NCBI GenBank assembly: GCA_019054805.1
Contig: JAHQIY010000009.1
Coordinates: 434,001 to 498,000, forward strand
From: Brachionus manjavacas
Lineage: Eukaryota > Rotifera > Eurotatoria > Ploima > Brachionidae
Direction of reading: 5' to 3'
Length of the DNA: 64,000 nucleotides
This document shows, in pieces, positions 22,827-35,500 of this stretch. The translations under genes and the position numbers were made by a program. The notes beneath the pieces are model-generated. The model was not told where the DNA came from and searched no databases. It was given only the letters and a program-made list of their open reading frames with translations. Each line of letters starts with the position of its first letter. Positions within the stretch are counted from its first letter, which is position 1.

Positions 22827-24720
22827 TAAAGGTAAAATCTTCCATTTTACCTAAGAAGTCTTCTCCCACTCAAGATCTTAATAACTATCGTTCAATTAGT
22901 GTGACAAGTTGCCTAGTTGAAAGTAACTTGAATATATTATTTTCATTAGAATATATGATTTTCTTGAGAACAAAAATTTACTAATTAAAGAGCAATCAGG
23001 ATTTAGAAAACATAGACGCAGATAATCTTTATTTTTTTATGCAAAGAGTCTTTTAAAAGAAAGAAAAAAGTATGTTGTCTTTTTTTTTACATATCTAAAG
23101 CTTTTGATAGAGTTTGGCGCGATGGGCTTTTCTAGAAGCTACCGTATTCCATCAAATAGAAGAAACTTGCTGGTCTCCGAGTCAAAAATTTTCTTTAATT
23201 GAGTTGTTTTTCTCTAAAAAATGTGTCTCGTTTAAAAAAAAATCGTCAGTCATTTGTCACGTAAAGCAAATTTTCTTGTTTGTAATTGAAGAAAAAAAAT
23301 GGACTAATTTCTTTTATTTGAGTCACTTATTTTGAGTAAAAAATTTTTGAACCGAACTTTCTTGAATTTAATGAAACACAGTACCGTATTTCCTCAAATA
23401 AAAGAAAGTTCGGTCATCAAAGGATTTCTTCTATTCGAAAATTTTTCCCTCCCAAAAAGTTACTCAATTAAAAGAAATTAATAGCTATTTTTTTCTTCTA
23501 TTATAAACTAGAAAAATGCATGTTTTACATGAGAGATGATTCATAAATTTTCTTTTAAACAAGACACATATTCTCTAGAAAAATAACTCAAATAAAGGAA
23601 AATTTTTGACTGAAATACAGGCAAGTTTCTTCTATTTGTGGTTACTTCTATTTGAGGAAATACGTTAATTATAATTAATATCCCTCCCTTTCTAATTTAT
23701 AGGATAAGATCGTTTCTCTATTTAAGATCATTTAGGGCAAATGTAAATGGTTATCTAAGTGATCTATATCCTTCAAAAGCAGGAGTTCCACAAGGGTAAG
23801 TAATTAGTCGATTTTTTTAGCATATTTATAAATGACATACCAAACAGAAATAAAACAAACAGTCAATGTTCACTTCTTTTATTCCCAAAAGGATTGGTAA
23901 TGTTGAAAACATGATTAATAAATACCTCGAAGAAGTTTAAAAATGGATTTTCAAATGAAAATTTCTATTAAAAAGTCATGTTACATGATCTTTGAGAAAA
24001 AAAAGCAAAATTTAAAATCATGACCTTAAAATTAATGGAAACAATTTAAATAATGAAGAAAAAGTCAAATTCTTAGGCCTCACATTGCACTCAAAACTCG
24101 CATTTAGTCCAATGGTGGATGAATTAAAAGAGCACTGTAATTCAAGACTTAATATAATAAAAAATCTCTTAAATAAGAAGTGGGGTTTAAAACCAAAAAG
24201 ATTAGGTAATCTTTACAAATCTTTGATAGGATCAATCTTGGATTATTCTTTTCCTTGTTTAAACAGATAACTAACATCAAAAAAATGCAAGTAATTCAAA
24301 ATTCAGCACATCGATCTATTTGGAAGCTGAAATATGATATCCTCTCCAATATTTTGCACCAAGAGGCTTTCAAGAAGCCTAAACTACTAGCCGTTTCAAA
24401 TCGACTTTTTGGGTTGAGTGAGAGATGTGCCAGCAAAGGATTGAATCATTCTGTTCCATTAGTCGTCATACAGGTGGACGAATATAGAGAAGGCTTTGAA
24501 TCAAAATTTATCGAATATCCAACTCCATTGTGTAATTGCTGCCTAACAATTTCTTCTTTTTTTCCTGAACTATCAAATATTTAAACATGTCTGGCCTCTA
24601 GCTGTAACATCTTATCGTTTTTGATTTTCTTTTCATTTCTCTGGCTTATTTATCTTTTTTAAACTTATTTAGCTTTATTTTTTAATTAAAATATGTATTA
24701 TTGCAAATCATTTTAATAAA
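22827..24720 (+). pseudogene. LINE ORF2 (reverse transcriptase to 3' UTR), split by a foldback element
   Basis: This is the largest LINE relic. Before the interruption it reads NNYRSISVTSCLV, EQSGFRKHR and KAFDRVWRDGLF, which are RT blocks 1-4. After it, from about 23685, it reads FLIY.IRSFLYLRSFRANV, YPSKAGVPQG (RT block 5) and FINDIPN, but the FADD catalytic box is degenerate (about 23876). The C-terminal part (24085-24584) is intact over two frames and reads KVKFLGLTLHSKL, IGSILDYSFPC, KMQVIQNSAHRSIWKL and so on. Several frameshifts and stops show it is dead. The 3' UTR (24585-24720) is matched at 46690-46950. Confidence 0.85.
23139..23668. mobile_element. Foldback / MITE-like DNA element inserted in the LINE
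   Basis: The interruption starts TACCGTATTCCATCAAATAG and ends with the inverted form, ...CTATTTGAGGAAATACGTTA. Each end also carries a second inverted segment, GAAGAAACTTGC / GCAAGTTTCTTC. Inside, a second copy of the terminal motif (ACCGTATTTCCTCAAATAAA at 23382) pairs with CCGAACTTTCTT upstream, so the element contains nested inverted repeats or two joined copies. There is no transposase frame. Flanking TA is consistent with a TA-type duplication but not proved. The LINE protein resumes on both sides, which fixes the boundaries to within a few bases. Confidence 0.75.
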
Positions 24721-24737
24721 TTAGGAGAAATGAATTG

Positions 24738-25009
24738 TCACTTTTCAACTGAAGTCTCAGAAAGAAGCTTAGAGGAGTAGTAGTAACTAGTCAATGGCCA
24801 AAACAATGCCATTGATGGCGCTTGTAGCCGAAAACCCACGGGAGAGATGACTACCAGAATAGTGGCCAGCATATTTACTGCGAAACACAAATTCAGAGTC
24901 ATTTGACCATTTGCTTCGCAATAAGTGATCAAAGAAAAAACAAAACTAGATCTAATTTGACTAGAGCCATAAATTAAAGCCAATAGAGTCGGGCATGTTT
25001 GCCCAAGCT
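24738..25009 (-). CDS. Candidate lone exon, hydrophobic
   Basis: The minus strand is open from an acceptor-like AAAATTAG (AG at 25010-25011) to a stop at 24738, about 90 codons. It has gene-like composition and two hydrophobic stretches (around YGSSQIRSSFVFSLI and NLCFAVNMLATILVVISPVG). It could be the last exon of a membrane protein or a remnant. No upstream partner exon was found between here and 26.3 kb, and no family is recognised. Confidence 0.2.
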
Positions 25010-26539
25010 CTAATTTTAATTATGAAAATGAAATTTGAAAAATTTATTTCAAACTGACCACACGATCAATTCAAAATAAGGTCGGACCACACTTAATATT
25101 TATTCAGTTGTTTTTTTTTCAAGCAAGTTTAGAAAATTGGCCCATTATGCTGGCCTAATTGGCTCATCGCATCCAGCTCGTGTCACTTCTTGAACAGTTT
25201 CACTGATAATCTCTAGCTCAATTTGGACAATTAATTATTATTAAGTAATAAAAACAATTGTAATAAAACCAAATTGAGCTCAAGTTTAGAGATTAGTTTT
25301 ATGACCGAATTGAAAAAATTCAGTGATTGCAGCAAATTCTAATTGTGTGTAGCGAAAAAGTACATTTGGGCCTGGCCGGCTGCATTCTGCGTAGACTAGT
25401 AGTAGCTCTTATTTGCATTTGGAGGAGAAGACAATAAAACAACTGGCGTGCTCATTCATTGCTAACAAAGACCACTTGTCAGCTCTGTTTTTTTTTACTT
25501 ATTAAAAATATTAAATTTCTTCTTTTTGTTTTCATAGATTTTTAGACTTTGTTTCCAGATCATAAATATTTTCATGCTAATCTTTCTGAGAAACAAAAAA
25601 ATCATGCTCAAAGTTAAGTCTTTTTCATTTTGGTTTATTGTCAACGACACGTGAAGATCAAGGGCCTTTAGAATGGAGGAGATAAGCGCATTAAAATAGC
25701 GCGCATAAGCCAAAATGACAAAGAGCCGTCATTTTTGTTCGTGGGGATGGGGGCCATTCGAATTCAGAACACTTCAAATCAGTTAGCTTATCTTTGCTGC
25801 TTTAGAGAATGTAAACTTTTTCCTACAGACAACAGAGATAAGAAAATGGAATAAATTAGTCTGTCTAAGTTCGATAGTTCAATGGGAGAAAAAAATCAAT
25901 TTTTTCCTCAATATCGATCGGTGATGAAGAATTTATAATTTTTATCAAGTTAGCCTGTGAATATTTAATTTATTCAAATCAATAAATCAGATCGTTCAAC
26001 CATGATTAGAATGCTAGCAACACGCAGCTAATCAGATAATATTTTGTCAAATATTGAGTGGCCCACACAAGACCTTTTTGCTGTTTTGTTTCATCCAGCT
26101 ATGACTTTTTTTTCGTTTTGTTTAACTTGTTTGCCAATGTGGTAGATAGTTTTGCTACAATTTTGTTTAATCAACTATAAGTAATCGAATAGAGCTAATC
26201 TCTCTTGGTTTGGCTCAGCAAATATTTGGCTTTCATTTGAGGTGGATAGCGCAAGTTTTTGCTTTTAATTTTAGATGCATTTAAATCTTCTTTTAGGTTA
26301 GTTCAAATTCAGAGCTGAATGTAGTTCTAAAAGAGGTTATTCTGAATTTAAATTAGTAATTTTTTTGTTTGAGAATATTTGTTTATTTGAAAATAATTCA
26401 AGGCAGTTCAGAGCGGCTCAAGTCCTCTCTTCGGTCCTCCTGTTTGGAAAAAGTATAGAAAGCTTGAAAATTAAATATACAAAATAAAGGATAAATAAAT
26501 AAAGTTAGTTCAAATTATAAAGTTTCTTTTTAAGTTCTA
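25010..26539. other. Intergenic, less AT-rich than neighbours, no gene seen
   Basis: Mixed composition, with patches such as GGCCTGGCCGGC near 25370, but no convincing exon. It may be regulatory or old transposon sequence. Confidence 0.35.
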
Positions 26540-26970
26540 GTTCAACGAAGAGCGACTCAGTTGATCCCAAGTTTGCAAGCTCTTGAATTAAAACTCGGTT
26601 CAACTGATCTTAGAATAGGACGACTACGAGGTGATTTGATTCAAATGTTTAAGATTGCAAACAATAGTGAAAAAGTTAACTTTGTTAACGGGATCAGTTA
26701 TAGCCTAAAAATACCAAAAGATACAACTTAAGAAGGCATTGCAAGAAGCTAATTCCAGAACATGTAAAAAACTGTCTTCCAAGATATGACTTTTTTACTA
26801 ATAGAGTTGTGAATGAGTGGAACAAATTGCCAGAAGTAAAAATAAATGCAAATTGTCGTTTCAAGGCAAATTTTTATGGGTGGTTGGCGAAGCGTATTGA
26901 TACTACAGCCATGGCTTATTTAAGCTTCGCTTGGAGAATATCCAAGTTAGTAGTAGTAGTAGTAATATTG
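26540..26970 (+). pseudogene. LINE 3' fragment ending in (TAG)n
   Basis: In translation: RRATQLIP-like start, then RIGRLRGDLIQMFKIANN, a degenerate stretch, VNEWNKLPEV and a short C-terminal tail. These are the same post-RT LINE landmarks as at 17.6 and 21.9 kb. It ends in a TAGTAGTAGTAG run (26949-26965) instead of TTA, which suggests another subfamily. Confidence 0.75.
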
Positions 26971-27149
26971 AAAGCTGTGACACAGGCGAACCTGTGTGAA
27001 CGCAGTTTATAAGGCTACATTATATCAGCTAAATCCTTATCTGCTATGCCAATTTCTAAACCTGATATACCGATCTCCTAAGACTTACCGACGCCATGTG
27101 TGCATCAAGTTCCGACTTGAAACCGTTGAAATATAAGTTGCAGTTAATT
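26971..27149. other. Short spacer with a small hairpin
   Basis: CACAGG-cgaa-CCTGTG (about 26979-26994) forms a tetraloop hairpin just after the LINE tail. It may be part of the LINE 3' end. Confidence 0.35.
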
Positions 27150-27834
27150 TTAACGGGTTTTGAACAAAAAATGGCACAAAATTAATTTTATCATTAAAAT
27201 TTTTAATTTTAACAAAGACTTTAAATATTTTTTAAGTTATAACTGAACCCTCCTATTTTGAAAACATAATATCACTTAAGGTAGTTAACTCCATGACCAC
27301 GTATGATATCGAGCCTAGAGCGGACAGTCTTGGCATGGTCTTGTACAACCATTGGGTCCATATTGATCAGGAAAGTGCGAATTTTGTTTTCGAGTTGCTT
27401 AAGATTTTTGGCTTTCCAATCACCCTCATAAACTATTGCTTTCAAATTTCCCCAAAAATCTTCGATTGCTGCATTCACTTCTATGGCAACATACCATATT
27501 TTTTTATCTAACATATAATTCTGTACCATATTCGCATAATGAGATGATGCTAAGTCGGGCCAAAGTACATATTTGCCATCCTGATAATATTCTTTATCGA
27601 TTGGTTCATGTCATTTCTTAATACACTCTCCAAGGGAGACATGTTGATTGACCGCTTAACCGCTAGGTACAAAATATGGTTCGCTTATTCCGCATCGTGT
27701 AATAGCATAATTTTTATTTATTTTAAAGCTAGGATCAGTCTGATTTTAAATTTTGAAAAAATTGGGAAAAGTCTTGTCCACTCTTAAAGCAAATTAAACT
27801 TAACTTTTGTGCCATTTATTATTTTACACCCGTT
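27150..27834 (-). mobile_element. Internally deleted mariner/Tc1-type transposon
   Basis: Inverted ends: the left end has AACGGGT...AAATGGCACAAAA.TTAA (27153-27185). The right end carries the same string in reverse complement (about 27800-27834). Between them, on the minus strand, is the C-terminal part of a mariner-family transposase: GISEPYFVPSG, AVNQHV, YYQDGKYVLWPDLASSHYA (with the second catalytic Asp), IEDFWGNLK (third acidic region) and MDPMVVQDHAKTVRSRLD. Stops interrupt it upstream of 27600, and a segment between the second and third motifs is short. The element is about 0.68 kb against the usual ~1.3 kb, with the helix-turn-helix half missing, so it is nonautonomous and dead. Confidence 0.85.
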
Positions 27835-30800
27835 CCTACTACTGCTACTACAATGTGGCACTCAAAGAATAAAATAATACTTCCAGATTTTACAGAACAA
27901 AATTTTCAGTATTAAAAAGTTTTTTCCATTTAAAGCGAGCATAGCCACAATCCACAAGACATTAAAATATTACCTTTTAATTCAATTTTTGAAATCAAGA
28001 TGCTACCACTAGTCAAGGAAAAACAACGAACCATGTATAAGGAACATTTTTCTTTTTCAGATTGTTTGAGAATAGACTTTTTTAATCACTAGGCTCGGCT
28101 TACTAGCAACATTCAAAAAAGCTGGTTGAATAAATAGCTAATGTGCTAGAACTCGTTAGAATCGCGATAATAAAAGATTATTTTTTTATTTAGATTTTTC
28201 ATTAACAAAACTCAATGAGAAGTGTGGCAATCTCTTGCTAAAAATTGTTGTATTCATAATGGCTTAATTGACTGTAAAATGTGCAAATCATAAAATTAAA
28301 TTTAAAGTGTGTATTTAGGCTTTTTTTAATTTTAGCTTTAGATTTAAAATAAAAAATAAAAAAAAGAAATAATCAAAATATTAGCTTTTACTTTTCAACT
28401 AATCCTCAATCAAGAAAATTCTAAACTTTTTCCTCAAGATTATTTAAGCTCGGTTACACTTTGTTTTAAAACAAAACGGAACCTCGGATCAAGATTTTCG
28501 TAATCTCTACTCTAAACCAAATGCTACTTAGTTTGGTCGAAAATAGGAAGTTGGTGATTAGCAAGAGATTTGATGCATAGTTAGACATAGAGCCAGAAAT
28601 ACCAAAATTCAGCTGATACGATAATACGATATTTTGATCAAGATCTGCTGTTCAAAATATTTAATTTAGAAAAATTTTCTAGACAAAACTCAAGTCATTT
28701 TTTTAAATCAGGTTTTTAAGTAAAATGAACAAAATTTGCTAAAGCATTTGATAATAAATTATTTTTATTTTATATTTTTTGTTCAGGACTAATTTAAATT
28801 AAGATTCGAATATCTTTTATTCAAGAGTGGCAACAACCGGTTAACAAAACAGATTAAGAGCGCACAATAGTCACTCGAAAAAAATAGAAAACCAATTTTT
28901 TTTTACTCAAATATTTGCTCAAAAATTCGATCAAATGAATAAGCTCATTGGCAATTCATAGGGCTTTTTAAATTGCTAATTCAAATTTTAAAATACTTTC
29001 CAAATGTCAGTTTATTTTAAAATTTAATTAACTATCATATGATCATGCTAAACTCTATCTCGTTTTTTTGTGAGATAAAATTGAGCGTAAATTTCATAAC
29101 TTGTTCTAGTGATATTTATCACTTGTATCACTCTGCCGTATCGGTTTCAAGCCGAATTGGGTCAGCTAAATAACAATTTATGGCTTTAGATAAAACGGAC
29201 ACCAATTATTATTTAATCATTTTTTTTGTTCGTCATTAATGCAAGAATTATGCTAAATTAAAATCACTTAATGTAATTTAAAATTAAATTTCAACAATTG
29301 TAAAAATCGATTCTGGAATAAAGAAGAATTCATTTGGAAGTTAGTTTTTTTATTTTTCTAATAATGAAATTTTAAAATTTTAGATTTTTTTAAATACCAA
29401 TTTTGGAGTAAGACCCTCTTTTGAAAAATTAAAAAAAAGAAATCAAATTAGGAAAAAGACCAATTTTTTAATTTAAAAAAATTAAGAAAAAATTAAAAAA
29501 AAATTTTAAATTTTATTTGCCTTTTTATTATAACACTCAAACAATTTTATAAAATTTTTTGATTTTTTGTTGATATTGTGCTACAAATTTTTATGGACTC
29601 TTGTTTTTACCTTAATTTATGGCATAAAATTATAGTGATTAATCAATTCTTAGACAAATTTACCTTAAGCCAGTTTTTTTTTTAAAGTCAACTAGTTTTA
29701 AAATTTTTTATTTAAATCAAATGAATAATTTTGTTCAAATATTTGCCCATGTAACCAACATGAATAAGTTTATATCATAGTTGATAAGATGAATGCCGAT
29801 TGTGACATTTTGAGGTGACCTAAAAATTAAAGAAACTTAAACAAAACTGGGTATTTAAAACAAGTAAGAGATAAAGATGTAATAATGAAGAAAAAAATTA
29901 TTTACTAGGCTAGACATTTTCAAAGTGTCAAGTTTGACCAGAAATGGCTCGAATGGCTTTTATGGGACTCAAGAGAGCAACGCCGATAATGGGCTAATAA
30001 TAAGCACTTTCATAAGACGCATAAAATTGAATATATTTTTCGAGTTTCTTTAAGGATTGATCTTGATTACCTTAGCATAATATTTTTTCTTTGATTTCAG
30101 GTATAATCCACTTTTACCTTTTTAATTTAAATCTCAGTAGTTAACTTTTTTTTTGTTTTCAAAGCTAATTCGAGAACTTTTTGTGTTAAGAAAAAAAAAA
30201 TTTGTACGAGTTCGGCTAGTTATATTAAGCGACTAGACGAATCACAGGTATTTTCAGATTTCAGTGTTCTAATGCCGGATCTAAGTGCTTATCCGAAATT
30301 CCCTAATGAGAAAAGTGGAGATTAGTTTTGGAACATTCATATCAAAATGTTATTTTTATTGTAATGAACGAGGTTTTGGTCATTAATTTTATATAAGGAA
30401 ATAAAAAGAAAAACAACACGAGGAACGTTGCTTGGGGAGAAAGCTCATTTTATTGTACTTAAACCTAACAAAACTAAGAGGGAAACATGTTTCTGTCCTA
30501 CGTTTGCTCATTCTGATGACTGAGGTTTATTATTTTAAAAATTTTTTTTATTGAATTTATTTTAAAAAAATAAATAAAAAATTTTGATTAAAAATATGAG
30601 CTCAAAAATTTCATAAAACACGTCAAAAAGCTTAGTTTTCCAAAAATTGTGAGATCAAAATAAAAAATTCCTCAAATTATTTAAAACGGGAGCTTTTTTT
30701 CAATAAGTTCATTAGGAATAAAAAATGGATTTACAATACATTTTGCATTAAAAATAGATGAAATTAGTTATTTTTTTTTTATAAAATACAGATAGATGTT

Positions 30801-32382
30801 TAATAATTTAGATTAGAAAAAAATATTTTCATCAGTTTTCCGATTATTAACGTAGATAAAAAAAAATAAAATTTTTGAAAATTCTCTTTTTGCAAATTCA
30901 TACCGATTAGTTAATTAAATGCATTTTTTTTAAATTTTTTTATAATTAATAAAATAATTCCCAGTCAAAAAAATTGAAATACAAAATTTTTTTTTCCTAA
31001 AATTAAATTTTCTTGAGCTGATGAATTAGTGTTTTAGTTAAATATACCAAATTACTTTTGATCTAAAGTAAAGCAAAATTTTTAGACAAAGAAGATTGAT
31101 TCAACATTTTCATCAATTTTCTTTTTTTGACATGATTCAAACATTAGTCTAAACAATTAAATTTTTTTTTTTAAATTCATGATAAATTCAGTATGAACTA
31201 TCAGGACAGATCTTAATAGAAAAAATCTTTTTATCAATTAAATATTTAACACATTTAATCAGAAAAATGTCAACAACTAAAAAACTAATTTTTTTTAATA
31301 AACTAAAGGCAAATGCTTTGATGCAAAGATTTAAATTAAATAACAGTGGGTCCGAATATTTATTTGTTTCAAAATTAATACAAAAAATTTTCTCTAAGAA
31401 AACAAACACAAAAATTAAAAAAATGCCATCTATAAATTTTTTTTTTTCAATTAGTCATCATATTTTAGTGAAACACTTAGTCAACAAAAAGAATTTTTGA
31501 AAAAAAGGTAAACTCCGATGTTCAAATTTAAAATTGTGAAATTAACAATTTTCTTCTTTTGAATTTCAATCGCAATTTTTCAAACCAAATTAGCTTTTTA
31601 AAGCTTCCATTTAAGAAATTTTCGATAAGAATAGTTAATTTAAAGCATGATCTAACTAATGGCTGCTGAAAATTATTTGTACTCATGGCAGTTAATTAAA
31701 ATCAAACCACCCTAATAGTTATCTTTTATTTTTGTTTTTTCATTGAAAAAAGAACAAAAAAAAACAAATAGTTAATTGCATAACGTAAACTAAACAAAAC
31801 CACGCAGCCATTAAATTTCAAAATTGGCAATTAAAATCTTGAGTTGTTCAAAGTTAAGCAATTTTTTGTCAAATTGAAACAAAAAAAATTAAAATTTTAA
31901 AATCATTTTGTTTTAAAAGCTAGCGATATTTGCCAGACATAATTAAATTTAAGCATAAATAAATAAAATTCAATACATACATATTCTTTTTATTAATTTA
32001 TAATTTTAAAACTTTGAATAGAAGAGACGGGTGCCGGGCACCCATGTTTACTAATGCCAAATATTTGGAATACTTTAGGCTATTTGTTTACAAGCAAAAA
32101 TTTTAATTAAGATTTAATTTTAGAACTATCCATCTCTCAATCGATTTGTACATAGATAAGGATTTAAGAGCTTAGCAAACTCTTCGAAACAAGACCAGTC
32201 CTAATTTAATCTAATATTTGTTGAATAGCTCAGCTTGAAATTTTTTTTCTTCCTTTACTTAGAAAAGGTGTTTTCCTGTTTAAACTATTTTCCAAACTTT
32301 TTTTAGAACAAAGATTGTTTATTTGCTCTGAGCGCCATATAAACTATTAATTTTGTGTTCGCCATTTGTCTTTATTTTCTAA
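27835..32382. other. Long gene-free stretch upstream of the formin
   Basis: 4.5 kb with no supported exon. It may hold the formin promoter and a missing 5' exon. One GC palindrome, GGGTGCCGGGCACCC, sits at 32029-32043. Confidence 0.4.
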
Positions 32383-32517
32383 ACTGCAAAAATTGATTTA
32401 ATCAAAAGCATAGCGAGTGGTGTAGGCGCAAGCTCTACCAATTCCAAGCAAACAAAGCACAACACAAGCTCGAACAGCTCTGGCTCGAGTCACAACACGA
32501 GCTTGAACAACGATGCT

Positions 32518-35500
32518 ATGATGAATCAGCAAGTGTCCTCTAATTACGTATTCAATGGCAATGGCACGACAAGCAGCGCCGGCAGTTCGAGTAGCTACGA
32601 GACCAACGAAAACAACAACCACGCTCTGTACAACCCTCAAATCCAGGGTCTCAATTCAAAGATGTCTAACTTGAGCATGGCCAGCATCAACAGTGCCAAT
32701 ACTAACTTTATGATGAGCATTTTGCTCAACAATGTAGAGGACTCGGCTTTCAGCGATCTGGGCAAGGACGAACTAAACCTTTTAATGAATGAAGCTATTG
32801 TAATTAATAAAATTTGAAAAAAATTTTTTTTGCTTATTTTTATTTATTTTTTTCTAGAGTCACATGGATCTACCACCGGACAAGCTCAAGATTGTCAAGA
32901 TGCTGCCGGATGAGAAAAAAATTCAAGTGCTGCGCAGTCTCAGATTCGTGAACGAAAAACAACCTCCGGACTATTACATCCAAGCATTGAAGACCTACAT
33001 AGATGTAATAAACAATCAAAAATCTCATCGTAGGTCCAAGGCGCCACTTTTGGAGACGTCAACAGAGCTGATTAAAAACCTGGAAGTGTCGCTTAGAACT
33101 AATCGGATAGACTGGGTGCACAAGTTTTTAGACCCACCACTGAATGGCCTTGACGTTCTAATTGAATATTTGCAGTCCACTCTTAATTTTATGAGAGAGT
33201 GCGAGCGGTTTAACTTGGACACATTGAGTGAGAACATATCCGGCACCAGTACATTGAGCTCCAACATTCTTAGCTCTTATTCGAGCTCGGCATTCACAAA
33301 CAATAGATTGAACACGAACGGCAATCGTTCTATTTTAAATGGCATTGTAAATGGCAACACTAGTTCTATGTCGACGCTGACCCGGGCGCCCAATTCGCTC
33401 AGTTCGATCGCTTCCATTGAGCGACGACATTCTCGGCTTCAGAAAGACACCAGAAAAAGAATGAACAGGGTTAAAATTGGTGAAGCTGCCGATGACATAC
33501 ACGAGTGCGTTAGATGCCTAAGAGCCATCATGAATCACCAGGTAATTATCTTTGGTAGTTGCTGTCATTTTTTGAAAATAAATTGAATTTGAAAATTTTT
33601 TTTGGAATTTTTTTTTCGTATGGTCTGGGGTTTCAATTAAACTGAACATTTATTTTTTAGGAATCAAAAAAAAAATATTTATTAATTAAAAGTCAAGTTT
33701 TTTTTGTAGAAATTAAAGTAAAATGAATTCGTTTTAAAGAAATTGTTTGACAAAAAATTTAGAATTTTGTCCCGATTTTAAAAGTCTAATAAAATATTTA
33801 ATAAAATGTAGAATATTATGCCGTCTTATCAATAAATAAATTGATTGTCATATAAAAATTAAACGGGTTCCTTGTTTAAGGATTCGGGTATGCTGAAAAT
33901 TAGAGTATTATTAGTTAAAGCTAAAATTAATAACCAAATTATTAATTTATTAAAATCTTTAATTTAATTATCCATTTGACAATTTATTTATAAGTATGAT
34001 GGGTTAATATGCAACCAGAAAAAATTATCTACTTAAATCAAAAGCAAGTGTTTATTATCTAATTTTTTAAATTTATTTATTTGTTTTTCTGAACCGAGAT
34101 TGAGCTCCTTCAGAATTAAAAAAAAATTAAAAAAAATTAAAATAAAAATAAAGTGTAAAGGGTTAAAATAAAAGAAATTATTATCAATTTAAATTAATTG
34201 GAATAGATTAAAATGATGATTTATTATAAGAATGCAGAAAAAATGTTTAAAAACACCTTTTTTTGTAATTACTTTTCAAAATTCGAAAAAATTCAACCTT
34301 TTTTTTTAATCATTACAAAAATAAAAATTTAATCTCTAGAAAAATTTTGTTATAATTTACTTCAATTATTAAATTAATTTTCGAATTTTTTAGACATACA
34401 AAAACATATTTTATTTTAAAAAAATTTAAAGCTTTAAAAAATATGATTTCAAAAGATTAAAAGGTTCATAAATTATTTAAAACCATTCAAAAGTTGAGGT
34501 CAAAGCTTTCTTTTTATAATTTAATTTATTTTGCAAAATTTAAAGTAGTCTATAAATTATAGACAAAACGAATTATTAATTTAGGTCTAACCAATTCCTG
34601 TCATTTATCTTTTGTTATTAACTCCAAAAACAAAACGACGGTGAATTTGTTTGCCATAATCTAATAAAACATTGATTTTTGTTCTATCTAAATTTCCTGA
34701 AACGCTTTCGACTATAAAAAAACAATTAGGGTGGCTATGGTTTATTTACTCAAAACAAATTGTTTGAATAAGATTTTTGTCTAATTGTTTTTTTTATAAA
34801 CAAATCTAAGACTTTACTGTAATTTTGACTGACTATTTAGAATTATTAAAATTACTGCGTTTACACAAATGATGGCTTTCAAAGATTTAGAATTGATTGA
34901 AGTTTTGAAATAATTTATTATTTAGAACTAATAAAAAAATTGGTTAAAAAGGTTAAAAATTTTTAACCAAAAATTTGCCAAATAGGGGGCTCAGAATATT
35001 TTAATTAAATATCAATATACTTATTTGTTTTACTTGATGATTGCATTTCTTAAGAATACACTTAAACAAAAAAACAAAAAGTCATTGTTAATAAAAGTGC
35101 AAAATTATTTGATTTTATCTTATCACTTAAGGGATCAATCCGAGAAAGTCTTTGTCCTAAAATGAGAGTATGATTTTTCTATGATTGATGGCTTTTTTTA
35201 ATTTTCTGTTTAAAAAATTCGCGAAAAAACATGGCATAAAATTTGTGTCTCCATTTTATTAATAAAAAATGTTTTAAAATTTATTTTAATAATTAATTTT
35301 AATAAAAATTAAAAATAAAAATAATCTAAGTACGGTTTTCATATGATAATTGGACACAAAGAAGCCATCAACTCTATAGCGCTAAGCTTAAAGCACAAAG
35401 AGTACAGAACAAAATCGTTGGTATTGGAGCTACTGGCCGCTGTTTGCCTAGTGGACGGCGGACACAGCATAGTCCTTAGAGCGTTTGATAACTTCAAAGA

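Noticed and set aside
17041-24600. A functional LINE
   Set aside because: All fragments are 5'-truncated with stops or frameshifts, and no intact endonuclease plus RT is present.
27293-27621. Plus-strand frames over the mariner relic
   Set aside because: Shadows of the minus-strand transposase, which has recognisable catalytic motifs.
31188-31500. Overlapping 73- and 77-codon frames on both strands
   Set aside because: Lys/Asn/Phe/Ile-rich translations typical of AT-rich noncoding DNA; no feature supports either.
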